Source: Variovorax paradoxus (GTDB lineage: Bacteria; Pseudomonadota; Gammaproteobacteria; Burkholderiales; Burkholderiaceae_C). Taken from it: a DNA stretch of 64,000 nucleotides. Both the position numbers and the translations under genes were made by a program. This document shows positions 25,090 through 34,296 of this stretch, piece after piece; positions within the stretch are counted from its first letter, which is position 1, and every line of letters begins with the position of its first letter. The stretch lies in NCBI RefSeq assembly GCF_902712855.1, contig NZ_LR743508.1:62001-126000 (forward strand), in the 5' to 3' direction. A model generated the notes under the pieces. It searched no databases, was not told where the DNA came from, and worked only from the letters and a program-made list of their open reading frames with translations.

Positions 25090-26066
25090 CACCGCTGCTG
25101 TTCTCGACGGCCTCGCGCCGCAGCTGGCTGAAGCAAGGCGCGGCACTTTCCCTGGGCGCCACCGGAGCGCTGCGCGCCCTGGCGCAGCCGCAGGCGACGC
25201 TGGTCCTCGGCGACCAGGCCGGCGGGCTGCGCTCGCTGTTCGAGGCCTCGGGCGCGCTCGAGGGCGCGCCCTTCGCCTATCGCTGGGCCAACTTCCAGGG
25301 CGCCGCGCCGCTCTTCGAGGCGCAGCGCAGCGCGGCGGTCGACACCGCCATGGCCGGAGACCTGCCGGTGCTGGCCGCGGCGGTCGGAAGGACACCGCTG
25401 AAGATCGTCGCCACGCGCGTCGGCAAGGCCGATTCGCTGGGCATCGTGGTGCAGCGCGACTCGCCGCTGCGCAGCGTGGCGGACCTGCGCGGCAGGACGG
25501 TGATCGTGTCGTCCGCGCGCGGCAGCATCTCGCAGTACCAGCTGTACGGCGCGCTCGAGGAAGCCGGCGTGAAGCGCGAAGAGGTCACGGTGAAGTTCGT
25601 GCTGCCGACCGACGCGGCCGCCGCGTTCGCGTCGCGGCAGATCGACGCCTGGGCCGTCTTCGACCCGTACTACACGATCGCGCTGCAGCAGGGCGGACGC
25701 ACATTGCGCGACGGACGCGGCATCAACACGGCGCTGGGCTTCATCACGGCCACCGAATCGTCGCTGGCCGATCCGGCGAAACGCGCTGCCATCGTGCAGT
25801 TCCTCGACCGCCTGGGCCGTGCAGGCGACTGGGCGCTGGCCAACCCGGAGGCCTATGCGCAGGCGTACAGCCAGCTCACGCGCCTGCCCATCGAGTCGTC
25901 CCGCATCATCACCGCGCGTGCGTCGGTGGCGGGCCGGCCGGTGAGCGAAGCGGATGTCGTTGCGCTGCAGGCGGTGGCCGACCGCTCGGCGCGCGACGGC
26001 ATCCTGCCGGTGCGCGTTGACGTGCGAGCGATCACCGACGCGAGCGTGTGGAAGCGGCCGGCGTGA
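25086..26066 (+). CDS. SsuA/TauA-like ABC substrate-binding protein
   Basis: A 326-aa periplasmic binding protein for an aliphatic sulfonate or related sulfur compound. The N-terminus has a twin-arginine-like sequence (SRRSWLKQ) and a hydrophobic stretch ending ALA, so Tat export is possible. Typical segments are GQ-like LVLGDQAGGLRSLFEASG, DTAMAGDLPVLAA, LRGRTVIVSSARGSISQYQL and DAWAVFDPYYTIA. The ATG at 25086 overlaps the preceding stop, and the last codons overlap the next gene by GTGA. No permease or ATPase gene is present in this window, so the transporter it serves lies elsewhere. Confidence 0.87.
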   Translation: MTPLLFSTASRRSWLKQGAALSLGATGALRALAQPQATLVLGDQAGGLRSLFEASGALEGAPFAYRWANFQGAAPLFEAQRSAAVDTAMAGDLPVLAAAVGRTPLKIVATRVGKADSLGIVVQRDSPLRSVADLRGRTVIVSSARGSISQYQLYGALEEAGVKREEVTVKFVLPTDAAAAFASRQIDAWAVFDPYYTIALQQGGRTLRDGRGINTALGFITATESSLADPAKRAAIVQFLDRLGRAGDWALANPEAYAQAYSQLTRLPIESSRIITARASVAGRPVSEADVVALQAVADRSARDGILPVRVDVRAITDASVWKRPA

Positions 26067-26686
26067 CCGCGCCGTCCTCGATCGCGCCGCTGCGCGATTT
26101 CGTCGGCGCCTTCGGCCGGCTGCTCGACAGCGCGCCCGGCGAGCCGCGCATCCTCGCGGAAGGCGGTGCGCTGCTGCGAACCCTGGTGGCGCGCGACGAC
26201 TGGCTGCCCGAGGCCTTCGCGCAGCCGGACCCGCTGCGCTACCGGCAGTTCCTGCTGCATGCCGACAGCACCGAGCGCTTCTCGGTCGTGAGCTTCGTGT
26301 GGGGTCCCGGCCAGGCCACGCCGGTACACGACCACACGGTGTGGGGCCTGATCGGCATGCTGCGCGGCGCGGAGTACAGCCAGGGCTTCGTGTTCGACGC
26401 TGAAGGCCACGCGCGGCCGCAGGGCGAGGCGGTGCGGCTCGACGCGGGCGACGTGGAGGCGGTGTCGCCCCGCATCGGCGACCTGCACCGGGTGCACAAC
26501 GCGCATGCGGACCGCGTGTCGATCAGCATCCATGTGTACGGCGCCAACATCGGTGCCGTGCGGCGGCATACTTATCCGCCGGAGGGCGGGCGCAAGCCTT
26601 TCGTTTCCGGCTACTCCAACACGCTGCTGCCCAACCTGTGGGACCGCAGCGCCGAATTCAGATCCTCTTCTTCGACACCCGCATGA
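26063..26686 (+). CDS. Cysteine dioxygenase (type I, bacterial)
   Basis: A 207-aa cupin thiol dioxygenase that oxidises cysteine, or a related thiol such as 3-mercaptopropionate, to the sulfinate using Fe(II) and O2. The iron ligands are in PVHDHTVWG (two His) and in DLHRVHNAHADRVSISIHVYG (third His). The mammalian Cys-Tyr crosslink pair is not evident, as in many bacterial enzymes. The GTG at 26063 is preferred because it shares GTGA with the upstream stop; another GTG lies five codons earlier. It overlaps the rhodanese gene by ATGA. Confidence 0.88.
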   Translation: MTAPSSIAPLRDFVGAFGRLLDSAPGEPRILAEGGALLRTLVARDDWLPEAFAQPDPLRYRQFLLHADSTERFSVVSFVWGPGQATPVHDHTVWGLIGMLRGAEYSQGFVFDAEGHARPQGEAVRLDAGDVEAVSPRIGDLHRVHNAHADRVSISIHVYGANIGAVRRHTYPPEGGRKPFVSGYSNTLLPNLWDRSAEFRSSSSTPA

Positions 26687-28305
26687 CGACTGCCTCCTTT
26701 CCCGCCCTGCCCTTCGCCGCGGTGCGCGAGCGCCTGATCGCGCGCGACGAAACCGCCCTTCTCGACGTGCGCGAGGAAGACCCGTTCGCGCAGGAGCATC
26801 CGCTGTGGGCCGCCAACCTGCCGCTGTCGCGCATCGAGATCGAGGCATGGCGGCGCATTCCGCGGCGCGACACGCTCATCGTGCTGTACGGCGAGCACCA
26901 GGGCACCGACCTCGCGCCGCTGGCGGCGAAGACCTTCGCGGCGCTCGGCTACACGAACGTGCACCTGCTCGAAGACGGCCTCGAGGGCTGGCGCCGGGCC
27001 GGCGGCGAACTGTTCCGCGACGTGAACGTGCCGAGCAAGTCGTTCGGCGAGCTGGTCGAGCACGAGCGGCATACGCCGTCGCTCTCGGCCTCCGAGGTCC
27101 AGGCGCTGGTCGACAGCAAGGCCGACCTGGTGGTGCTCGACGCGCGCCGCTTCGACGAATACCAGACCATGAGCATTCCCACCGCCACCAGCGTGCCGGG
27201 CGCCGAGCTGGTGCTGCGCGTGCGCGAGCTGGCGCCCGATCCGTCGACGCAGGTGATCGTGAACTGCGCGGGCCGCACGCGCAGCATCATCGGCACGCAG
27301 TCGCTGGTGAACGCGGGCATTCCGAACCCCGTGGCCGCATTGCGCAACGGCACGATCGGCTGGAAGCTCGCGGGGCAGGTGCTGGACCACGGCGCGTCGC
27401 GGCAGGCGCCGGTGGCGGTCTCCGCCGAGCACCGCGCACAGGCACAGGCCGACGCGCGGCGCGTGGCGCAGCAGGCGGGCGTGCAGCGCATCGCGCTCGA
27501 TGCGCTGCCCACGCTCGAGACGCCGGGGCGCACCGTGTACCGCTTCGACGTCCGAACGCCCGAGGAATATGGCGCCGGCCACCTGCCCGGCTTCGCCAGC
27601 GCACCGGGCGGACAACTGGTGCAGGAAACCGATCACCACGTGCCTGTGCGCGGCGCGCGCATCGTGCTGGCGGACGACGACGGCGTGCGCGCATCGATGA
27701 GCGCGTCATGGCTTGCACAGATGGGGTGGGAAGTGCATGTGCTGGACGAGGTGCCGGCGGCGTCCGCCTACGACGAGACGACGGCACCCGCCGCGGTGCA
27801 TCCACCGGTCGCTGCCACCGTGAGCGAGGTCGCACCGAAGGAGCTCGCCGTATGGCTGGCGCAACCCGGCACTGCGGTCATCGACGTGACCACCAGCGCC
27901 AACTACGTGAAGCGGCACATCCCGGGCGCCTGGCATGCGATTCGCGCGCAGCTTGCGCAGGCGGTCGGCGCGGTCATCCCGGCATCGCAGCGCTACGTGC
28001 TGACCTGCGGCAGCAGCCTGCTCGCGGGCTACGCCGCGGCCGACCTGCGTTCGTGGCTCGATGCGAATGGCAGGCGCGATACCGAGGTGCTGCTGCTGGC
28101 CGGCGGCAATGCCGCGTGGTTTGCCGCAGGCCTCGATGCCGAGACCGGCGAAACCCGCCTGGCCACGCCGCGCACCGACCGCTATCGCCGGCCCTATGAA
28201 GGCACCGATGCGCCCGCAGAAGCCATGCAGGCCTATCTCGACTGGGAATTCGGTCTGGTCGCGCAACTCGGACACGACGGCACGCACAACTTCAAGGTGA
28301 TCTGA
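26683..28305 (+). CDS. Four-domain rhodanese-like sulfurtransferase
   Basis: A 540-aa protein made of four rhodanese homology domains at about residues 5-110, 120-245, 275-370 and 390-505. The second has a cysteine loop (VNCAGRTRSIIG) and the fourth another (LTCGSSLLAG), both plausible persulfide-forming cysteines. In the first and third domains the active cysteine is replaced (LYGEHQG and LADDDGV), so those should be structural. Such multidomain rhodaneses move sulfane sulfur. The ATG overlaps the cysteine dioxygenase stop. Together with the binding protein this makes a chain of four overlapping sulfur genes, consistent with uptake of a sulfur compound and conversion to sulfite or thiosulfate. 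Confidence 0.88.
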   Translation: MTTASFPALPFAAVRERLIARDETALLDVREEDPFAQEHPLWAANLPLSRIEIEAWRRIPRRDTLIVLYGEHQGTDLAPLAAKTFAALGYTNVHLLEDGLEGWRRAGGELFRDVNVPSKSFGELVEHERHTPSLSASEVQALVDSKADLVVLDARRFDEYQTMSIPTATSVPGAELVLRVRELAPDPSTQVIVNCAGRTRSIIGTQSLVNAGIPNPVAALRNGTIGWKLAGQVLDHGASRQAPVAVSAEHRAQAQADARRVAQQAGVQRIALDALPTLETPGRTVYRFDVRTPEEYGAGHLPGFASAPGGQLVQETDHHVPVRGARIVLADDDGVRASMSASWLAQMGWEVHVLDEVPAASAYDETTAPAAVHPPVAATVSEVAPKELAVWLAQPGTAVIDVTTSANYVKRHIPGAWHAIRAQLAQAVGAVIPASQRYVLTCGSSLLAGYAAADLRSWLDANGRRDTEVLLLAGGNAAWFAAGLDAETGETRLATPRTDRYRRPYEGTDAPAEAMQAYLDWEFGLVAQLGHDGTHNFKVI

Positions 28306-28485
28306 AGCGAAAGGAGCGCCACCCGCTCGGCGCTCGGCAGCAAGGTCGGCGCGATGACGCTGGCGCCGGATACCGGCATGCAACCTGGCTGTGACACTGT
28401 TTCAGCCCGGTAAAGGCCGTCATCCGGCAACGGCAAGGGACGTTGGTTGGGCATACCGACAACAACTCGTTCCAGGAGCTTTGCC

Positions 28486-28707
28486 ATGAGATTCGCTCTT
28501 CCTGCCCTGTCCGCCACCGCGCTGGCGGCCACACTGACCGGCTGCGTGGTTGCACCGGCACAGCCGGTGTATGCGGCGCCACCTGGCGTGGCGTATGTGG
28601 CGCCCACTTATGTGTCGCCCGGTGTGGGGTTCGTCTGGGCCTATCACCCGCGCTACGGCTGGGGATGGCACCACCCGCAGTACGGATGGCACCGCGGCTG
28701 GCGGTAA
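28486..28707 (+). CDS. Small aromatic-rich lipoprotein
   Basis: A 73-aa secreted protein. The ATG at 28486 follows AGGAG, and the signal ends in the lipobox LTGC (TLTGCVVAP). The mature part is rich in proline, tyrosine, tryptophan and glycine (YHPRYGWGWHHPQYGWHRGW), a pattern common in small proteobacterial envelope lipoproteins of unknown role. The His/Trp/Tyr-rich end could bind metal. It stands alone between the rhodanese gene and the convergent rhlE gene. Confidence 0.8.
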   Translation: MRFALPALSATALAATLTGCVVAPAQPVYAAPPGVAYVAPTYVSPGVGFVWAYHPRYGWGWHHPQYGWHRGWR

Positions 28708-28787
28708 CCGGGAACAACACCTGAGGCACGGCAGAGCCGGTTCCTCGATGTTCTCGAATGGGAGACGGGCTGCGCCTTGTCGAACGC

Positions 28788-30248
28788 TCAGCTCGGCTCG
28801 GCGCTCTTGAACAGCGCCGCGACCTTGCGCTTGCTCTTGATGTTGCTCGAGATGCCACGGGCCGGCGTTGCCTTGGCGGCGGCCTCCCATGCGGGCGTGG
28901 TGTCGGGCTCGCCCGGCTCGTAGGGCTTGTCGAAGAACGGGTCGCGCGGCGCGGCAGGCGCGCGATGCGGGCGTCCACCGCCGCGGCGGGCGTCCGCTTC
29001 GCGGCGTTCGCGCGGCTGGTCGAGCACGTCGCGTGCGTCGCCGGCTTCGCCTTCTTCGCGCCAGTGACGGCGTCCGTCGTTGATGCGGCCACGCGGACGG
29101 TCTTCCTCGAACTCGACCGGCTCGAGCTCGATCTTCTTCTTGATCAGCTTCTCGATGTCGGCCACGAGGCGCGCATCGTTGCCGCCGCTGGCGAAGCTCA
29201 CGGCCAGGCCCGAAGCGCCGGCACGGCCGGTGCGGCCGATGCGGTGCACGTAGTCCTCGGCATTGAACGGAATGTCGAAGTTGAAGACGGCGGGCACGTC
29301 CTTGATGTCGAGGCCGCGGGCAGCGACGTCGGTGCACACCAGCAGATCGACTTCGCCGGCCTTGAAGGCGGCGAGCGACTTCAGGCGCTCATCCTGGCTC
29401 TTGTCGCCGTGCAGCGCCGAGGTGCGAAGACCATCGCGCTCCAGCGAGCGCGCAAGACGCGCGCAGCCGAGCTTGCTGTTGACGAACACGAAGGCCTGCG
29501 TGATGCCGCGCTGGCGAACGATCTGCTTGAGCGCACGGCGCTTGTCGTCGTCGGACACGCTGTAGAAATGCTGCTCGACGGTCGACGCCGTCTCGTTCGG
29601 CCGCGCCACTTCGATGGTGACCGGATTCTGCAGATAGCTGCCGGCCAATCGCTTGATCTCGGGCGAGAACGTCGCCGAGAACAGCAACGTGGTGCGCTGC
29701 TTGGGCAGGTAGCTCAGGATGCGCTGCAGGTCGGGCAGGAAGCCGATGTCGAGCATGCGGTCGGCTTCGTCGAGCACCACATACTCGACCTGGTTGAGCA
29801 CCGCGTTCTTGGCTTCGATGTGATCGAGCAGGCGGCCGGGGGTGGCCACCAGCACTTCGACCCCCTTCTTCAGCTCCAGCGTCTGCGGCTTCATGTCGAT
29901 GCCGCCGAACACCACGGTACTGCGCAGGTTGGTGTACTTGGCGTACAGCTTGATCTGCTGCGCGACCTGGTCGGCCAGTTCACGCGTGGGCAGCAGCACC
30001 AGAGCCCGGACCGGATGTCGCGCAGGCGAGGTCGAGGCGTTTTCGTGCTTGAGCATGCGCTGGAGCAGCGGCAGCGAGAACGCCGCCGTCTTGCCGGTGC
30101 CGGTCTGTGCGGCGCCCATCACATCCTGGCCCGAAAGCACGACCGGAATGGCCTGCTCTTGGATCGGTGTCATGGTCTCGTAGCCCATTTCGGCCACGGC
30201 GCGCGCCAGCGGTTCCGCCAGCATTAGATTGGAGAAGGAGCTTGTCAT
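28788..30248 (-). CDS. rhlE: DEAD-box RNA helicase RhlE
   Basis: A 486-aa ATP-dependent RNA helicase used in ribosome assembly, RNA turnover and cold growth. All motifs are visible: the Q-motif region MTPIQEQAIP, Walker A AQTGTGKT, PTRELA, DEAD in VLDEADRM, SATF, and in the second RecA domain ARGLD and HRIGRTGRAG. The C-terminal 90 residues are a basic, arginine-rich RNA-binding tail of low complexity, typical of RhlE. It converges on the small lipoprotein gene and is downstream of ypfJ on the same strand. Confidence 0.96.
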   Translation of the reverse strand: MTSSFSNLMLAEPLARAVAEMGYETMTPIQEQAIPVVLSGQDVMGAAQTGTGKTAAFSLPLLQRMLKHENASTSPARHPVRALVLLPTRELADQVAQQIKLYAKYTNLRSTVVFGGIDMKPQTLELKKGVEVLVATPGRLLDHIEAKNAVLNQVEYVVLDEADRMLDIGFLPDLQRILSYLPKQRTTLLFSATFSPEIKRLAGSYLQNPVTIEVARPNETASTVEQHFYSVSDDDKRRALKQIVRQRGITQAFVFVNSKLGCARLARSLERDGLRTSALHGDKSQDERLKSLAAFKAGEVDLLVCTDVAARGLDIKDVPAVFNFDIPFNAEDYVHRIGRTGRAGASGLAVSFASGGNDARLVADIEKLIKKKIELEPVEFEEDRPRGRINDGRRHWREEGEAGDARDVLDQPRERREADARRGGGRPHRAPAAPRDPFFDKPYEPGEPDTTPAWEAAAKATPARGISSNIKSKRKVAALFKSAEPS

Positions 30249-30321
30249 TGAGCCCGCTATTGTCGCACTGCCGCAAAAAACGGCAGTGACCGCAGCGTGA
30301 CAACGTCCGCGACAGCGGAAT

Positions 30322-30340
30322 TGCTATTTATTCAATAGCA
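30322..30340. other. AT-rich perfect hairpin between ypfJ and rhlE
   Basis: TGCTATT-N5-AATAGCA is a perfect 7-bp stem with a 5-base loop in otherwise GC-rich DNA, in the 129-base gap between two leftward genes. No U-run follows it on the minus strand, so it may be an RNA structure or a dispersed small repeat rather than a standard terminator. Confidence 0.45.
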
Positions 30341-30377
30341 CTCGACGCACTGTTCATGCGCCATTCAAGGCCACGAA

Positions 30378-31262
30378 TCAGAGGCTGCGGGCGTTGAAGG
30401 TGTCGCAGGCCTTGATGTCGCCGCTCTGATAGCCCGCGCCGAACCACCGCTGGCGCTGCGCGCTCGAGCCGTGGGTGAAGCTGTCGGGCACCACCGCGCG
30501 GCCCGCGGAACGCTGCAAAGCGTCGTCGCCGATCTTCTGCGCGGCGTTCATCGCAGCCTCGATGTCGCCCGGATCGAGCCACTTCTTCGATTCCTGCGAA
30601 TGGTGAGCCCACACGCCCGCGAAGCAGTCGGCCTGCAGCTCGACACGGACGCTCATGGCGTTGTTCTGCGTCTGGCTCAGGCGATTGCGCATGCCGTCGA
30701 CCTTGGCGGTGATACCGAGCTCGTCCTGCACGTGATGGCCGACCTCGTGCGCGATGACGTAGGCCTGCGCGAATTCACCGGGCGCGCCGAGCTGGTTCTT
30801 GAGCGTGTCGTAGAAGCCGAGGTCGATGTAGACCTTCTGGTCGCCGGGGCAGTAGAACGGCCCCATGGCCGACTGCCCGGTGCCACAGGCCGTGGGCGTC
30901 GCGCCGCGGAACAGCACCAGCCGCGGTGCGTGGTACGTGCCGCCGTTCTGCCTGAAGATGTCCGTCCACACCACTTCGGTGTTCCTGAGCACGGTCGAGA
31001 CGAATGCCGCCTCGCGATCGTTCGACGGTGGCCTGGGCGCCGGCCCTTGCTGTTGCTGCTGAACCTGCGCGGGGCCGCCGCCACCGCTCAGCAGGCTGAG
31101 CACGGTGAGAGGATTGATGCCGAAGATCCAGCCTGCGATCAGCGCGACCGCGATGGTGCCGATGCCGATGCCGCGGCCGCCGATGAAGCCACCGCCCCCG
31201 CCGCCACCTTCGCCGCGGCGGTCTTCGACGTTGTCAGATTGTTCGTTGCCTTCCCATCTCAT
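30378..31262 (-). CDS. ypfJ: YpfJ/KPN_02809-family neutral zinc metallopeptidase
   Basis: A 294-aa membrane-anchored protein. After a glycine-rich, acidic N-terminus a single hydrophobic helix lies at about residues 28-50, followed by a glutamine-rich linker and a metallopeptidase-like domain with HEVGHHVQDELG and, 45 residues later, ELQADCFAGVWAHHS, matching the family's third ligand region. The domain is periplasmic in this topology. AAGGAGA precedes the ATG. The cellular substrate of this widespread family is not known. It lies upstream of rhlE. Confidence 0.92.
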   Translation of the reverse strand: MRWEGNEQSDNVEDRRGEGGGGGGGFIGGRGIGIGTIAVALIAGWIFGINPLTVLSLLSGGGGPAQVQQQQQGPAPRPPSNDREAAFVSTVLRNTEVVWTDIFRQNGGTYHAPRLVLFRGATPTACGTGQSAMGPFYCPGDQKVYIDLGFYDTLKNQLGAPGEFAQAYVIAHEVGHHVQDELGITAKVDGMRNRLSQTQNNAMSVRVELQADCFAGVWAHHSQESKKWLDPGDIEAAMNAAQKIGDDALQRSAGRAVVPDSFTHGSSAQRQRWFGAGYQSGDIKACDTFNARSL

Positions 31263-31445
31263 CGCGCTCTCCTTGCCGGCCGTTGGAGGAAGAGTTGCCG
31301 GTGGTCGCAGGATGGTACTTCGGAAGCCGCACGCTTCTGTAAGCGGGTATGCCAGAGATGCCGCGGAAGCGGCCTTGCCAGGCCGCAGGCATCGCCCCCG
31401 TTCAGAGGGACCGCAGCAGCACGAATGCGCGCAGTCTGGAGGCGG

Positions 31446-32012
<567 letters not shown>

Positions 32013-32175
32013 TGAAAACACCCCAGTCTTCGCGCACTTCGTGTCGCGACGCCAACCCCCTCGAGGGGACAACACCAGCGGCCCGGAAAGCCGGTTCCGC
32101 GGTGTTCCTGCAAAAGGTGTCGCCGCGCTCGCTGGGTCGGCGATTGTGGCATGGGCCGGTTCGCCCTCCCGGGCC

Positions 32176-33462
32176 TCAGCCGGCCTGCGAGATCACCGTG
32201 CGCTCGACCAGCCGGTCGTCGCCCAGCACGATCATCGCGAACAGCATTTCTTCCAGTGTGTTCGCCAGCCGGGTCTTGCGTGCCAGCAGCGGCGTGGCCG
32301 CAGGGTTCAGCACCAGGAAGTCGGCCTCGCAGCCCGGCTGCAGGTTGCCGACCACGCCGTCGAGCCCCAGCGCGCGCGCGGCGCCGCCGGTGTGGCGCCA
32401 CCAGAGCTCGGAGGGCGCGATGCTCAGGCCGGCCTTGGTCTGCCCCTCGCGGCCCACGTAGTACGCGGCCATCATGGTGTGGAACGGGCTGAAGCTGGTG
32501 CCGCCGCCCACGTCGCTGGCCAGCCCGTAGGGGTAGCCCACGCGGTCGGCCGCGCCGAAATCGAAGAAGCCGCTGCCCAGGAACAGGTTGCTGGTCGGAC
32601 TGACGGCGGCGGCCGTCTTCGTATCGCGCAGCAGGGCACGGTCGGTGTCGTCGAGGTAGATGCAGTGCGCGTACACCGCGCGTTCGCGCATCAGGCCGAA
32701 GCCGGCGTACACGTCGAGGTACGAACGCGATTGCGGGTACAGCTCGCGCACCCACGCCACCTCGTCGCGGTTCTCCGCCACGTGCGACTGGATCCAGGTG
32801 TCGGCGTACCTGGCGGCCAGTTCACCCGCGCCGCGCATCTGCGCATCGGTGCTCGCAGGCGCGAAGCGCGGCGTGATCGCATAGCCCAGCCGGTCGACGT
32901 TGTGCCACTTGCGGATGAGCGCCTCGGTGTCGATCAGGCTCTGCTCGGTCTGGTCGCGCACGCCGTCGGGCGAGTGGCGGTCCTGCAGCACCTTGCCGGT
33001 GATCATGCGCAGGCCGCGGCGCTGCGCGCCCTCGAAGAAGGCATCGACCGAGGCCACGTGCGAGGTCGCGAAGGTCAGCGAGGTGGTCACGCCGTTACGC
33101 AGCAGTTCGTCGAAGAACACGTCGGCCACTTCGTTGGAGTGCGCGGGATCGACGAACCTGCTCTCGGCCGGAAAGGTGTAGTTCTCGAGCCAGGGCAGCA
33201 GGCCCGGCGAGGGCGAACCGATGATGTCGGTCTGCGGAAAGTGGATGTGCATGTCCACGAAGCCCGGCGCGAGGATGCGCCCCGGCAGGTGCGTCACGTC
33301 GGCGTCGGCATGTCGTGGGGCGACGGCGGCATGGCTGCCGGCGTCGAGCACGCGCTGGCGGCCGGTGCTGTCGGGGGCGATCACCAGCAGGCCGTCTTCG
33401 TCGAAAACGGGCTGGCCGGCGGCGTCGAATCGCAGGAGGGAGGCGCGGTAGGCTTTTTTCAT
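32176..33462 (-). CDS. guaD: Guanine deaminase
   Basis: A 428-aa zinc amidohydrolase converting guanine to xanthine and ammonia. Metal and substrate segments are PGFVDMHIHFPQTDIIGSP (HxH and the guanine-binding PQ), SHVAENRDEV with histidine ligand, YAHCIYLDD with the second histidine, and LASDVGGGTSFSP with the catalytic Asp. The ATG at 33462 is chosen on length; the frame extends further upstream without support. A purine-type BMP binding protein gene lies about 2 kb away, so both may belong to purine salvage or catabolism. Confidence 0.93.
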   Translation of the reverse strand: MKKAYRASLLRFDAAGQPVFDEDGLLVIAPDSTGRQRVLDAGSHAAVAPRHADADVTHLPGRILAPGFVDMHIHFPQTDIIGSPSPGLLPWLENYTFPAESRFVDPAHSNEVADVFFDELLRNGVTTSLTFATSHVASVDAFFEGAQRRGLRMITGKVLQDRHSPDGVRDQTEQSLIDTEALIRKWHNVDRLGYAITPRFAPASTDAQMRGAGELAARYADTWIQSHVAENRDEVAWVRELYPQSRSYLDVYAGFGLMRERAVYAHCIYLDDTDRALLRDTKTAAAVSPTSNLFLGSGFFDFGAADRVGYPYGLASDVGGGTSFSPFHTMMAAYYVGREGQTKAGLSIAPSELWWRHTGGAARALGLDGVVGNLQPGCEADFLVLNPAATPLLARKTRLANTLEEMLFAMIVLGDDRLVERTVISQAG

Positions 33463-33685
33463 CGTGGATGCGGAGGGTAATCCAGCCCTGCCGGCCCGCG
33501 ATTTCCATGCGCATATGAGTGCTATACGCCGGACGCCCCCTCGGCGTTTCGGTGGGGGCCGTCTGCCGAGCCACGCGCGACCGGCGATGCCGGCGCACGG
33601 CAGAGCCTGGCTTCCATGCCGGATCACGCGACAGATACCATCCCGGGCGACGAGAACGCTCCCTCACACCAAGCAAGAAAGAGAA

Positions 33686-34042
33686 ATGCGCGATTTCCTC
33701 TACTACTCGCTGATGCTCCTGCTCGGAATTGCCTGGTACATGTACGGACAGCGACTGCTGCGCAAAGGCCATCGCGACGAAAACGACGAACTGACCAAGG
33801 GGCCGCTGGGGCCGTTCGGACTCGTGATGACCGCCGTCATCACCTGCTGCCTTTTGTTCGCGCTGCTTCGCGCAGCGATCCGCAGGGAGATCTCGTGCCT
33901 CGGCAAGGCTTGCCACGGACAGCTCTACACCTTGGCCGAGAACGCCGGCGACTACTGGTCCAACATGTTCTTCCTGCTGTGGATGGTCCTCGGGCTCGGC
34001 TATGCGATCTACGTGACGCTGCGGATCTGGTTCCGGAACTGA
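33686..34042 (+). CDS. Small two-helix membrane protein
   Basis: A 118-aa hypothetical protein with an N-terminal membrane helix (residues 4-22), a short charged loop (RKGHRDENDELTKG), a second helix near 45-65 and a third at 92-112 that ends in basic residues. Two cysteines (CLGKAC) lie between helices two and three. A GAAAGAGA site precedes the ATG. No family function recognised. It is divergent from guaD. Confidence 0.72.
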   Translation: MRDFLYYSLMLLLGIAWYMYGQRLLRKGHRDENDELTKGPLGPFGLVMTAVITCCLLFALLRAAIRREISCLGKACHGQLYTLAENAGDYWSNMFFLLWMVLGLGYAIYVTLRIWFRN

Positions 34043-34155
34043 CTGGCTTCTCCACTTCCGAGAAACAGGGAGCCGTCGCCGCAACGCCCGCGGCGATTTC
34101 CATGCCGCGACGAGCCGCACGGCAGCGAGAGCATCCGGTTGCGCTTTTGGAGATA

Positions 34156-34174
34156 GTGAGAGCAATTCTTATTC
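34156..34174 (+). promoter_or_regulatory. Fur box upstream of FecI'-'PepSY remnant
   Basis: The segment GTGAGAGCAATTCTTATT matches the common Fur operator form TGAGAATAATTCTCATT at 14 of 17 positions. It lies 36 bases before the GTG of the FecI-like fragment, where iron-regulated sigma factor genes normally carry their Fur site. It shows that this locus was once iron-repressed. Confidence 0.65.
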
Positions 34175-34209
34175 TCCAGATCCACCTCAGGGGTGGTTCC
34201 GCCCTGACC

Positions 34210-34296
34210 GTGAGCGCCCTGGACCGCGCAGCATCTTCCGATATCGAGGCGCTTTATGGCGCTCACCACGACTGGCTGCGGCGCAGGCTCGGCTGG
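34210..34296 (+). pseudogene. FecI-like ECF sigma factor, N-terminal fragment
   Basis: About 29 codons, read from the GTG at 34210, resemble the start of FecI-type iron-responsive sigma factors (SDIEALYGAHHDWLRRRLG). The expected continuation (NAADAADLAHDTF-like sigma region 2) is missing; instead the DNA runs straight into a PepSY membrane protein sequence in a different frame. FecI proteins are normally about 165-175 residues. This is a remnant created by deletion, together with the gene that follows. Confidence 0.55.
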
